Origin: Floccularia luteovirens
Taxonomy: Eukaryota > Basidiomycota > Agaricomycetes > Agaricales > Squamanitaceae
Direction of reading: 5' to 3'
Assembly: GCA_009739215.1 (NCBI GenBank)
Contig: VSJF01000007.1
Span: 1,240,001-1,304,000 of the forward strand
Length of the DNA: 64,000 bases
The notes beneath the pieces are model-generated. The model had not been told where the DNA came from. It saw only the letters and a program-made list of their open reading frames with translations, and did not search any database. Every line of letters starts with the position of its first letter. The stretch's first letter is position 1. Of this stretch, positions 24,955-36,137 are shown piece after piece. A program made the position numbers and the translations under genes.

Positions 24955-25130
24955 GACAGCAGACTTCAGTAGTGACGGCAAACATGAGTCAACAACTGTC
25001 TCACTTAGTATAATCGAAACAAGTTAAGCGCAAAAAATTATAAGTATGAAGATAACATCTTTAGTAAACTGGGAACGAGATAAAAAGGCAACTATGCTTA
25101 TAGCGTGCAGCTCAACACTCATTTATCGGG
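24955..25130 (+). pseudogene. 5' fragment duplicate of the divergent unknown gene
   Basis: This stretch resembles the start of the plus-strand gene at 29777 (shared GGCAAACATGAGTCAACAAC, and AAAAAATTATAAG versus AAAGAATTATATG). It ends abruptly near 25130 inside the copied first exon. It has lost the ATG and carries small indels. It marks the right edge of duplication unit 1. Confidence 0.7.
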
Positions 25131-25497
25131 GGACATGTTTTTGGTGAGATATGGATAAGATGAGTTGATCTGATGGCGCTATTTTGGTCTTCTCGCCAAC
25201 CTTACTCATGCCATGACCAATTCCCTATTGGGCCGTTCCCCCTATTTCAGCGTGCCACACTTGCATCCCTTATACCGATTCCAGCGCTCCGAGAAATTTT
25301 GTAATGACACCGTTTTCATCCATCTCTTCTATACAGCAAGAGCCAATAATTGCAATAATTTGACAGCATAAAAACAATGAAACTAGTTAATTTCATTATG
25401 AACCTAAGTTTAAATCAGGGGGTATATATCTGTCCATGCGTAAAATATCATACAGAGCTAGCTTATGTTCCGTTTGTAAAAAAATGATAGAGTATGG

Positions 25498-27723
25498 TTA
25501 TTCAATTGTTTGTGGAACTTCCTGGTATTCCCTAACAGCACCTATACATAACAGGTAAGCAAGGGAACTGCTTTTGCTCAAGAAGTTGACTGGCGGTTAC
25601 CATGACTTGCGAAACGCTCCTGGTTCTCGTTAGAAAGATCTTCCAAAGTCCTGTTCTTGGTTTCTGTGACCAAGAGTGTGGAAAAGATGCCAGTTAACAT
25701 GAATAATGCAAAGATTTTGAAACTACCATAAGAATGATTTTATCAGTATTGAAGCAGCCTTAATTAGATTATATGATACTGACATATTGTGCCAGTACAT
25801 CCCTTGACCGAGAGCACCACCTTTGTCCTTAAGTAAGCTGACCCCGACCTGACCCAAAATAGCGCCGAATTTTCCGCTGGCAGCAGAAATACCATGCGCC
25901 GTAGAACGATATCGTGTTGGGAAGGTTTCTCCTGGTATAATGAATGTGGTGGTGTTGGGGCCGAAGTTCAGGAAGAAATTGGCTAGACAATACAGGAAAA
26001 GAAAAGCTCCAGAGGCGGAGGTTTCCAATTTCTTATAGGCAAAACCTGGAATTAGGTAGCACATTAGTTTAATAAATTTTTTAGCTCATAGCTGGATCAT
26101 ATATACCTATGATCGTGAATATGATGGTGAGCATAACAAAACCCATGAATTGAATAGGCTTGCGTCCCCATTTATCAATCAGGAAAAATGTAGCCCAGTA
26201 ACCGGGGATGAGACCAGCCACAGAAAGGATAAGATTCCCAACAGAAATGTTCCTCAAATTATCATAGATACCCTCATTGTCTTTCTTAAGGGACTTTGGG
26301 AAAATGACTGCTTGAAGAATATTACCAGAGTTAAGGCCCAAACCATAGAATGCAATCTGGTGATCAAGCATTTTTAAGCGCATTGGGTGGAGAGAGGAAG
26401 GAGGTGACGCACGTCAAGCGCAAACCATGAATAGGCAGTGCCGAAGAGAACTTTGAAGTTATCAAGTTTACCAAAATGTCTACGGAAATCACTCCAACTC
26501 GCTTTTGGCGCTTCAAGACGTGGGGAAATAGCGGCCGTATCGTGGCTGACTCTCCCTACATTCAAAGCATTCTGGATATCAGCAGAGGCTTGTTGTAGAT
26601 TTTGTTCAATATCCATAGTAAATCGCGGGGTTTCAGAGATCGTGAGACGGAAGTAGAGCGCCATGGCTGCAGGCACGCAACCAAGGCCAATCAGTAGACG
26701 CCATGCCGAGTCGACACCACGAGGATGGGAAGGATTAGTTTCTTCAATGATGGATGTCCTATATGCAACTGTAATGATCAAAGCAAGCAACGCGCCAGCT
26801 GAGGGGTGCACTGTTAATGTAAGATCGTGGAAAGTGTGGCAATTTACTAACTGAAATTGCCACCGCCTTGGTTCGCGAACACGGCGGTCATCATGCGTCC
26901 ACGGATTTTTATGGAGGCGAATTCAGATGAAATGACGGCGCTCAGAGGGTAATCGCCCCCAATGCCAATACCAAGCTATAAAAGGATTCAGTAGAAGTCT
27001 TTGACGTCGATTTGACGGGTATAATACGTACAATGACACGCCAAACGATAAGTACGGAAATGAGTGAAACTGTTTGCGAGCTTCCGGACAAGGCTTGTGC
27101 GAAAGTAGCGACAATTATAATCATCAATTCTACACCGTCTAATGATCGAAAGGTGGAGTGAATAACCGAGAATGGAAAGGGAATAAAATGTACGTACACA
27201 TTCGTTTACGGCCGACGAGATCAGCCAGCCAACCAAACAACAGGTGGCCAACGAAGGTGCCAACTGGGGCAGCGACTTTAATACCTAGGTCATCTTGCTT
27301 TTTAAGTTGGCCTTCTAGGAGACCGTCAGTTTTTCACTCGGTGGTGGGTGAACTAAAAGTATACCTGGAATGCCCAAACTGTAAGCAATCATTGTCGATG
27401 CAATGCTAATTGTAAAAAGGTCATAGCTGTGAACAAAATAAGTTTCGGCGTGTCAGGTCGTTAAATGAGGATATAGTAATATCGCTTAGCTTACGCGTCT
27501 GTGAAAAATCCAATACCGGCGACAACGCAAACTTTCGCATGGAACCACCTACCACGAACAAATTATAATAGGGGAACACAAAGTTTGGAAATGCATACGA
27601 AAGATCAGCATTATCTACCTTAGCTAGCTCAGCTCGGCGCCGCTCATCAAGCATATAGGCGACATCACTTGCGTTTCTAGTGTGTTCACTAGTTTCTAAC
27701 ACCTTTTCGTGTGTGTGATTCAT
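25498..27723 (-). CDS. PHO84-type phosphate:H+ symporter, copy D
   Basis: About 11 exons run on the minus strand from the ATG at 27723 to TAA at 25498. The protein keeps the complete family set: [94 protein letters not shown] and a C-terminal TKNR followed by [13 protein letters not shown]. It lacks the Cys-rich insertion of copy C (NEGIYDNL instead). One unusual change is VTETKNR where the other copies have VPETKNR or LPETKNR. It is inferred to be a functional plasma-membrane phosphate:H+ symporter and the better-preserved member of the minus-strand pair. Confidence 0.92.
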
Positions 27724-28338
27724 TGTGTGGAGTGTGTCAGGAAAGGGGGACAGCAGAATCCAAAATACCAATGGATACCGTTTTTAAACAATAGAATGAC
27801 AGCACAGGATCATTGATTTGAATGTACCTTGATCCAAACACTTGAGGCGCTAGTATCTACAGCAGTTTGAGCGGGCGATGACAATCACCCATAAAAAGAA
27901 GGGGCGCTACAGACTTCGGAAAAACATCACGCTGTCAGATTGTCGGGGCCGAACCTGAGTATATGAATATTGTTTTGGGTTGTACTTGTACAGATTGCGA
28001 GGTACTATATGTCGTAGTTTACAGCCGCTTTTTTAGCGGCGCTGTGCTGTGTTTGCCGCAAGTCTTCCGTAAACAAAGTTCGTCCCGATATAGTACGAAA
28101 GCTGTGACTCCTTGTAATCAAAACTTGATACCCGAAATTGACATGCTCAACTACCATATCATTGTATAACCATGTAACAACATTTAATCATACTTATGAT
28201 CTTGTTGTCTTCAAACTCAGGGCCGGCCGCGCACGTTTCCAATAGATCAAAAAAACTTTCTCATGATGGCGCCTCCGCGTTCGACGTCAACTCTACTTGC
28301 CCATCTTCTGCTTCATTCAATTAGCTAAGTAGGTACGA
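27724..28338. promoter_or_regulatory. Promoter region of phosphate transporter D and NOP15 3' flank
   Basis: This 615-base region is partly duplicated in unit 1 (23711-23990), which should carry the matching promoter of copy C. A short palindrome, CCGCTTTTTTAGCGGC, lies near 28024-28039. No CACGTG is seen. Confidence 0.4.
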
Positions 28339-29711
28339 TCAAGCCAAAGAACGTACATAACCAACGCGATCAAAGCTGTACTTGATCCCGGCTTCCTTTA
28401 GTTTCTTCCTTTTTTCATTTTGACGCTTCAACAACCGCTTTGACGCTCTTTTTTGTTCGTCTTCTGTGCGTAGCTGATGCACGTGTAGATTGTATCAGCC
28501 AATAGAGAACAATTCTAACTATTCACTGACTTTGTTGTGCTGCATCATTGTCACCCGATGGTGAGGGACCGCTCTCCATTTGCGATTGGCCCCGACCCAA
28601 AGTTCGGGGTGTACCTTATGCTTGGGTATAACCTTGCACCGCAGTATATGCCCCATAAGAAGGTAATTGTCCATTGTCTCAGCAACAATTTGCGCGACAG
28701 ATGACGAGTCAAACTCGACGAACCCGTAGTGCTTTGACTTGCCGGTCTATACGGGCAACAACATCAAAATACACCATGACTTTGTATGAATAGAAGTAAT
28801 AACCTTTTTATTTCGGGACAGTCTTAGGCGGGTCACAGTCCCAAATTGAGAGAAATATCCCCTCATTTGGTCTTCAAAGAAACCATGAGGAAGACGACCA
28901 ATAAACAATACACCTCGATCTTCAGTCTGTGTGAATGTAAACACCATTCAATCAAAAATTGCAAGGACAAAAAGGATCAACGAACAGGTTGTTTCTTCGC
29001 TTTATCGAGCTTCCGCTTGACTGCTGCGTCATCCTTGGCGATCGTTGGTAGTTTGTCTATGTCCAGAGGTGTCTCATCGACCATCACATCCTCATCAGAC
29101 GAGTCGTCATCATCTGTCGAAAAGCCATGCAGATGATCATCGTTGTCACTGTCATCTTCGTCTTCATGAGCGCCTCCTGCATCGTCTTCGTCTTCCCCTT
29201 GGTCACTAGATGATGTAGAGTTGGGAGCAAGTGGAGGCCGCTTCTTAATTGCAACAACCTTGTGTAGCGGCTTTTCAGGTGATGATATGTCACCATCATC
29301 GGACTCATTGAGTTTCTGCACTGGCGAGGGAACTTTTGATTTCTTGGAAGGTAAGACTTTGCGGGTGACTTGTGAGCTTTCGGATTGTTTTTCCCCAGTT
29401 TTGATTTCTTGAACTTCCTTTGCTAATGATACCGTCTTCCGTGATTTTTTTAGCGCTGATTCTTCATTATCTTTTATTCCTCCGACCTTCACAAGCTCTC
29501 CACCTTTGTTTCTGCCGCCGCTGGTTGCTTTTAGGCTTTCTGACCCATCCGCATTCTTCACCTTCTTCAGTGACTTTGCAGTCGCTACACTGTCATCAGC
29601 TTCAATAGCAGATTTTTTCCTTTTTAGCGAACTTGATACGGTCGAAGAGTTAGGCTTTTCATTTTTTTTGGTCCTCTTGAGGTTGCTTTTGGTGGATATT
29701 TCTGAAGCCAT
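28339..29711 (-). CDS. NOP15/NIFK-like nucleolar RRM protein, ribosome biogenesis
   Basis: Four exons (28986-29711, 28804-28926, 28531-28746, 28339-28473) give 399 residues. The N-terminal 240 residues are Lys/Ser-rich and acidic ([18 protein letters not shown]), typical of nucleolar proteins. One RRM follows, with RNP2 GVLFIGRLP and RNP1 KHYGFVEF. After the RRM, the conserved NIFK/Nop15 tail reads [14 protein letters not shown] basic end ([18 protein letters not shown]) may target the nucleolus. Nop15 is needed for ITS2 processing and 60S assembly. The long acidic N-terminus makes it larger than the yeast protein. A decayed copy lies at 23977-24830. It probably shares a divergent promoter with the plus-strand gene starting 66 bases away, and those start points may be close enough for transcription to overlap. 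Confidence 0.9.
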
Positions 29712-29776
29712 CAAATGGATCGTACCAGGCGGATTGGTTTTGTGAAACGGCAGACTTCAAACTCTGAATCTTCCAC

Positions 29777-30883
29777 ATGAAACAAAAAAAAATAGATAGT
29801 GATGGCAAACATGAGTCAACAACTCTCTCAATGATACCACGCTTCTCAAACCCACATTCTGTCTTACAGTCATCGAAAAAAGTTACGCGCAAAGAATTAT
29901 ATGAGGATAACATCCTTAGTAATGAAGTGGAGAGAACTGAAAACGCAACTATGCTTTTAGCGCAGCTCAACACTCATCTGTCGGGCTCCTTTGATGTTGA
30001 AACAGCCCAAGAAGATACTCGAAGCAAAAAACGAAGAAAGATAAGCAAGGATTCTGATGAAATCAACACCAAAAAGCCTATGTGTATGTCTAGTAGGTTT
30101 TGGAAGACATTTGCTGAGCTTTCGACAAAGTGTTTCGCCTGATATCTTCTTCCGTCTCGCCTTTGTCGATTCAACCTAAACCACCTCCTCCTTCAGTGTT
30201 AGTGAAATTTGTTAATTCAGTAGTATCATAGTTCAGTAAGGATAACTCTAGGACCCGCGAACCCGACTATGAGGATAGTGAAGAACAATCCGTTCTGCGT
30301 TCCCAGCGTGCAAGCGAGGCAGCGGTTGATATCGTGTGGTTGATGAAACAATCCCAACTGCCTTCCACGGTGTGTCCATAGTTTCATATTCCCTTTGACG
30401 CACAGCATTGAAAATTTTTTATAGCTGAAGTCCCACAAATGGGACAAGAAGGTTATCAAAACAAGTATATCATTACCTGAACTTAAACCACCAGTTGCAA
30501 TATTTCAGCGCTTGCAATTACCAAGGTCCACAAGACCACCCGTCCCTGCATCACATCTGCTCTCATATCCGTACAATCGACATGCACCGCCTGCACAGAC
30601 GCCACGGAACCATATATCGGCAAGTGGACCAATAGTTGACATTGACATCTCGCTTCCGAGTCATATGAGCGCTAAAAAGAGGCGATGTCGGAAAAGGCGT
30701 GAGAGACGGGCAAAAGAGCGGCCACCTCCAGCCTTTTGGACCCCTAGTCCTTTATTGATGGGCAAGTGCCGCGGATATGCTCTGGGATATCCGAGCAACT
30801 ATGCACGCTACAGTGATGAGAAATTTAGATATAAATACCGACGGGATACTATGCGAACCGCTATAGCTGGTCTGAGTACGTAG
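29777..30883 (+). CDS. Uncharacterised basic nuclear-type protein
   Basis: This is a multi-exon plus-strand gene from the ATG at 29777 to TAG at 30883. Exon 1 encodes a Ser/Lys-rich start and KKRRKISKD, a possible nuclear localisation signal. Later pieces include SRTREPDYEDSEEQS and AAVDIVWLMKQSQLPST. The last exon (30509-30883) ends in a strongly basic block (KKRRCRKRRERRAKERPPP) and the tail LLMGKCRGYALGYPSNYARY. I do not recognise the family. The final exon join (ending DKK, phase 0) is convincing. The joins between 30080 and 30230 have two workable solutions. Its first exon was partly copied into the tandem duplication at about 24955-25130. It is divergent from NOP15 with 65 bases between start codons. 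Confidence 0.55.
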
Positions 30884-30987
30884 GGAATTTACATTGTTAT
30901 ATTTGTTTGGCAAATGCTCGTGGAACAAACATTATTTACAAAAAGTTTGAGTAGAACAAGCAAGCTAGTAAGACGCTAGGTATTATC

Positions 30988-33854
30988 ATGACTTCAACGC
31001 CTCCTCCAACTTCACTTTACGCGATCCCAGGAATCCCACATCTCCCCTCGCCTTCCAGTTCACGTCACCGTGGTTCAATAGGCTCTTCTTTCTCTTTTGG
31101 CCCTCAACATCTCGTTGATTCATACTTGGATGGAAATTCAAGTACTGTCTCTAACTTTGCCCTTGATCCTAATCGCTCCATCCTACCTGCCTCACCCTTA
31201 CGATCCTCTCCGCGTCATCAAAGGCGCACGAAGGAAAGCGCGAGCCGACAACCACATCCTCTCGCCAACGACACGACTGACGTTTTCCAAGACTCGGACG
31301 ACGATGCTGATGATGAAAGCGAGTATGAATGGGGCATGGTTGATCGAATGCGCCTGTGGCGTCATGATGCGCTTATGCAGCATCTATACGAAACAGCTGC
31401 GTTCTGGGGCGACAAGATCCTCAGCTGGACCAGTATGTCGCATCGTCACCACTTGTGATATACCTCGCTCAGGGCTTGGACGTGCGTTCTTTATGCAGAT
31501 GACCCCAATGACGCGTTTTGGTTGGCCCAGACGTACTTCATGACACACCAATATTCTCGTGCTGAGCGATTATTAACGCGCCCTTTCCCGATGAACCCAC
31601 CGAAGCGCTCATCTTCGCCGCAACTTCCTAGCAATGGTCACCTTTCTTCTGTGAAAGGAAAGGAACGCGAAAATGATGGGTTGACGGCGATGCCAAGGCT
31701 GCCAACAGGTCCTGGGGCAATGATCGAAGTACCCGACGATTTTCAGGTTAGAGTATCAAGGCTAGTTGATATGAGTGTTGCTTGTAGATACCTCGCAGCA
31801 CAATGTCAGGTATGTACTCCCCCTCTCCCCATATATTGCTTGCGATCGTAGTTGTAATTGTGCATCAGGTTCGACAAGGTAACTGGGCAGAGGCCACAGA
31901 GATGCTGGGAGAGGCTAACCCATTTCGTGGCTCTAGTATGTCCCCTACCTGGGCATTTGATTGAGGTTTTATAAATTTATCTAGTTCGTAGCGGTCCAGC
32001 TGTGCCCAATGTCGATGGTGGCATCAAAGTAAGTAAAATTTTGTACGTAGGGAAAATAACCATTCACAATGTGTAAATCACAGGTAGAGGCCTCTATGTG
32101 TCACCTAAGAGGCGTTTTAATGCTCAAGCTTAACCGTGGAGATCAAGCAAAACAATGTTTCATGGAAGCTCTAGCTCTTGATGTCAAATGCTACGACGCT
32201 TTCGACCAACTTATTACCGGAGAGATGATGACACCCGATGAAGGTTACAATTTCCCGTGTTTCCGATAATTCTAGCTGATCCCATGAGACCTCGAATTCA
32301 GAATGGGAATTTGTTCAAGGCCTTGCATATTCTTCGCAAACGCCACAGGATGCCCAATTTATTCAACTAATTTATACGGCGCGTTTACGGAAATACAAGC
32401 ATATTACTGAGCATGCGCTCACGCGGCAGCGTCTGGTCGAGGACTACGGACTAGGCGACAACCCCGATGTGCTTTTCGCATTTGCTGATGCCCTGTATGC
32501 AAACTTCCGGTGGGCAGATTGCTTTACCATTACTACCAGGTACATGCTAGGTTTATAATCCTTGTGTATTCCGCATTCATATTCCCTCAAGAATTCTCGG
32601 CCTTGTATCCATACACAACGCCACAATGCCACTTCATATCGCATGCATGTATCACCTATCTCATCTTCATTCAAAACTTTTCATTCTTGCGCATGAGATG
32701 GTTGATCGCGAGCCTGAAAATCCCATCAGTTGGTATACCGTAGGAGTGTGGTACTTGAGTGGAGGAAAATGGACTCAGGCAAGGCAGTACTTCAGGTTTG
32801 TTTGCACCCTATTTTAGATATACTCATTCTCAAATAGTTGTTTTCAGTAAAACGTCACTCATGGACCCTCGTTTCGGCCCAGCGTGGATTGCTTTCGGAC
32901 ATACATTTGCACTAGAAGGAGAGCACGACCATGCTGTGACTGCTTATTCGACATGTGCTCGCATGTTCACCGGGTTTGCTTCTCCTGATTTTACAACCAG
33001 CAGACGTAATTAACGAACTATCTTTCCAGTTCTCACCTCCCGCTGATGTTTGTTGGCATGGAGAACATTATGCTGTCCAACTATGCACTAGCTGACGAAG
33101 CTCTCAACGCCGCTAATTCCATGTGCGATGGTGATCCTTTGCTCATTAACGAGAGGGGGGTGATGGCTTATAACCATGGGGAGTGAGTGTTCGCAAATTT
33201 TAGCTGTTACTAACGCTGATGTACGTACAGCTTCCAGCTAGCAGCTACGCTCTTCCAAGAGGCTCTCGAACTTGCTCAGGTCACCCAAAGCTCACAAAAG
33301 TCTTGGGCAACGACGTACATCAACCTCGGGACATGTTTCCGCAAATTAAAGTGACTTTTAGAACTAGTGACCTACACTCTTATCACTGACACACCCTCCA
33401 CAGACGCCTAGAAGATGCTAGGGATACATACCAAAAGGTTTTAGACCTTGATCCCAGACACTCTGTTGCACTCGGTTTTCTCGGAATGGTTCACCACCAT
33501 ATGGGAAGCTTAGATCAAGCAATTATCCGCTATCATGAGGTATGTGTTTAGACATCCTATAATTTTAAATATACTGATTCTTTATACCTACCCGTACCTT
33601 ACATTCAGTCTCTCAGCATTGATCCGATTAATCCACATGTCCTGGAGCTGCTGAACATGGCACTCGAGTCAGGTGCCGTGCTGGAGATACCTGCACCGAG
33701 ACTTGGTATGGATGCTGAGATTAAGCAGGCATTCCGTAAATTGAAGGATAAGTACGCGCGCACAGGTTTGAAGGGGAAGGGGAAGGATAAAATTGGACTG
33801 ATGGAATCTAGTGTCAGTAACACAGCAACTGATGAATCGATGAATGTGGGATGA
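30988..33854 (+). CDS. CDC16: Cdc16/Apc6, TPR subunit of the anaphase-promoting complex
   Basis: Twelve exons (30988-31432, 31499-31809, 31869-31935, 31985-32028, 32084-32243, 32302-32539, 32592-32795, 32848-32973, 33030-33182, 33231-33350, 33404-33539, 33609-33854) join in phase to 749 residues. After a Ser/Pro-rich N-terminus come tetratricopeptide repeats along most of the protein. Recognisable blocks are [87 protein letters not shown] and [16 protein letters not shown]. These are Cdc16 signatures. The subunit scaffolds the nuclear APC/C ubiquitin ligase that triggers anaphase. Length and order fit the fungal family. No regulatory site was identified, but several Ser-Pro dipeptides at the N-terminus could be CDK sites (inference). 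Confidence 0.95.
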
Positions 33855-34043
33855 AGTGTTTCACAAGGCGATGAAGTACTATAGAACGGTTATTTTATTG
33901 ATGTAATAACACAACCAAACAGAGAATACTGACTGTAATCGATTTCAATCACACCGCTACTATAATCCTAATCTTTACCTCTTCAGTATCGCCCTTACCT
34001 CTGCGACTAATTAACTCGCACTCAACAAAAAGTCTAATACAAT

Positions 34044-34721
34044 ATGCCAAAAGTTCGTACATAATCTTTACGGCAATTTCACGGAAATTTGACCTTTTTT
34101 ACTTTACCTAACACACAGAATAAAGGAAAGGTGTGCATGACCTTGTTACCCTGTCAGAGCGGTCATACCCAACATTACATAGGGTGGTAAAAACAGGAGA
34201 CGTGGAAAGAACGAAAACGATGACGATAAACGTGAGCTTGTCTTCCGGGAGGATGGGCAGGAATACGCACAGGTCATAAAGATGCTTGGCAATGGCCGTC
34301 TTGAGGCCCAGTGTTTCGATGGCGAAAAGCGGTTAGCACATATTCGAGGGAAGATGCGCAAAAAGGTCCTGTTTGCTTCCCATCTTTCTGCGGAAACCTA
34401 TCTAACTTTTTCTTTTCGGATTCTCTAGGTGTGGATCAATCAGGGAGATATTGTACTGTTATCTTTGCGAGATTTCCAAGATGACAAGGCGGATGTTATT
34501 GTGAAATATACAGCAGACGAAGCTCGTAACCGTACGTTTTATTCCATCCCCAGTTATTGGTTTCTTGTAATTCTCATTGTCATGCGTATATTACAGTAAA
34601 AGCATACGGAGAACTGCCAGAAAATGCCAAGATTAACGAAACAGATACGTTTGGCGAGGAGGATGGAGAATGTACATTCGAGTTCGGAGACGAAGGCGAG
34701 GTAGACATTGACGACATCTAA
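34044..34721 (+). CDS. TIF11: Translation initiation factor eIF1A
   Basis: Five exons (34044-34052, 34119-34130, 34183-34365, 34429-34531, 34597-34721) give 143 residues, the expected eIF1A length. The first exon is only nine bases (MPK) and the second is twelve. The sequence then follows the family closely: [28 protein letters not shown], an OB-fold core with [14 protein letters not shown] and [13 protein letters not shown], and an acidic tail ending [12 protein letters not shown]. eIF1A binds the 40S A site, promotes scanning and stabilises the initiation complex. The tail is the eIF5B-interaction element. Two tiny 5' exons are normal for basidiomycete TIF11. Confidence 0.95.
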
Positions 34722-35140
34722 TTTGTCAACAGCCCATTTCGTCTATCAACGTGTATTACGATGTGTACGACGGTTGTCACCCCATTTCGCTGTTGTTCTA
34801 CTATAGTTGTATCCGTGCATCTCTCTCACAACATCTTTACTATGAACATTCTCATATACTGAAGGGAATTGTATAACTAATCTCAACTATGTTTGAAATC
34901 AATCCTACAGGGTTTATATATCTTATCTTGCACCCTCCATCCATAACCTGACTGCGTGTCAATGCATAATGTTCTGCTCTGCCTAAGTATGCAAGTCGAT
35001 GTATTTAACATGACGTGGCATGGGTGGAGTATATTTTTTTATGCGTCCGTTACAGTCGGGAGACTTCGTGGCCATGATGATATCTGTCTGAGAACAGTGC
35101 CATTGTTAGCAAAATCGACAATCCAGTGAGTAATTTACCA
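34722..35140. other. Convergent 3' intergenic region
   Basis: There are 420 bases between the eIF1A stop and the ankyrin-like gene. The Mg2+-like T runs and short frames have no family match. No gene is seen. Confidence 0.35.
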
Positions 35141-35970
35141 TTATCGCATCAGCTTAAGAGTTCGCATATCAGGTACAGCCCCCCTCTCTCGCATAAGATA
35201 CTCCACAATGTCATTAGCATTGCACTTTACGGCCATCCTCAACATGTTCTGTGTAATCTGTTTCTCCGAGCGCAAAGTCTCTTCAAGTTTCCGCTTGGAT
35301 TTTTCCCATCGTTTACCCCCATTCGTACGAGATTTTTCACTTTCGAGGAGTACTTTCACAATTTTGAGGTTCCGCTGGTGAATCGCCACCATCACCGCTA
35401 TACTATCTTTCGTGAAAGGCGATGCCCCGTGGTCCAGTAAAAAGTTGATGAGGGGAAAGAATCGGGCTTGTACAGCTTTCGTCAGTGCGTAGCCCCCATG
35501 TGAATTGAAGTCTGGACACAAGGGTAGGCTACACAAGAATCGTAGATAAGGTAATGGTTGGTCATCATCAGACCATCCTGCATCATTAGAAGCCTTCGGA
35601 GGTAATGCCCTGAACAGCCTCTGCGGTAGTTGATAGACTATTGTCTGTGGCAGTCGGGGTAGCCGCAAATAAATCTGCCTGAATACCTCTTCAGTGCAAA
35701 TTGGATATCTAAGAGCCAGAGTGAAGGCGCGATTGCGATATGATTCATTCATCTCTCTCGCCATTATATACTGCGCATTGTATTGTGGTGAAGCAGATTT
35801 GAAAACGGCATACAGACGTCGCGAAACATGAGGTAAGTTTTCAGATAGTACATACATCTGGAGTTGGTACAATAGCTTTTGGAACATGTTATAAGTGAAA
35901 ACAAGAATTAAACAAGAATTTAACTAACCTCCACCGCAAGGGTTTGCAGACCAGCTGCTTGGGATGCCAT
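35141..35970 (-). CDS. Fungal protein with ankyrin-like helical repeats
   Basis: Two exons (35929-35970 encoding the first 14 residues, and 35141-35875) give 258 residues from an ATG at 35970, with a 53-base intron. The C-terminal half shows ankyrin-style units: a GGYALTKAVQARFFPLINFLLDHGA repeat with the hallmark turn, then IAVMVAIHQRNLKIVKVLLE, then NMLRMAVKCNANDIVEYL. The N-terminal half is Leu/Pro-rich (QIYLRLPRLPQTIVYQLPQRLF) without a known domain. Ankyrin repeats bind partner proteins, and no catalytic motif is seen. I recognise the type as a common agaricomycete protein but not a specific function. It could equally be described as an unclassified repeat protein. Confidence 0.6.
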
Positions 35971-36137
35971 TGTAGTCTGGTTTGTCTTGAGAATTGACAA
36001 AAGTTGTAATGTATGATATCAATTTTCATATCTAGTCATCACATGATCTCATTGTGTGGTACATGAATTAGACTCAGAGTAAGCTGCAGATAACATCTTC
36101 AAGCCCTCGCGTCGTGACTTTCTCTCCCGTCTAATCC

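Larger units (their letters stand above)
21190..25130. repeat. Tandem segmental duplication, unit 1 (decayed)
   Basis: This unit contains the 3' flank and coding region of phosphate transporter C, a NOP15-like pseudogene and the first part of the divergent gene. The same order and orientation recur at 25250-29985. About 690 bases present in unit 2 (28100-28770, the NOP15 3' exons) are missing here. The join lies just after the shared GTTCGTCCCGATATAGTA. Edges are approximate. Confidence 0.85.
25250..29985. repeat. Tandem segmental duplication, unit 2 (intact)
   Basis: Unit 2 carries intact phosphate transporter D, the intact NOP15-like gene and the start of the divergent gene. It parallels unit 1 in the same order and orientation. 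Similarity to unit 1 starts near 25300 (CTCCGAGAAATTTTG, also at 21220) and ends near 29985. A spacer of about 120 bases separates the units. Confidence 0.85.

Noticed and set aside
29221..29745. Plus-strand frames over the NOP15-like gene
   Set aside because: They are antisense shadows of a long, acidic-basic coding exon.
35126..35440. Plus-strand frame opposite the ankyrin-like gene
   Set aside because: It is antisense to a well-formed coding exon, and the Phe/Ser-rich product is typical of antisense translation.
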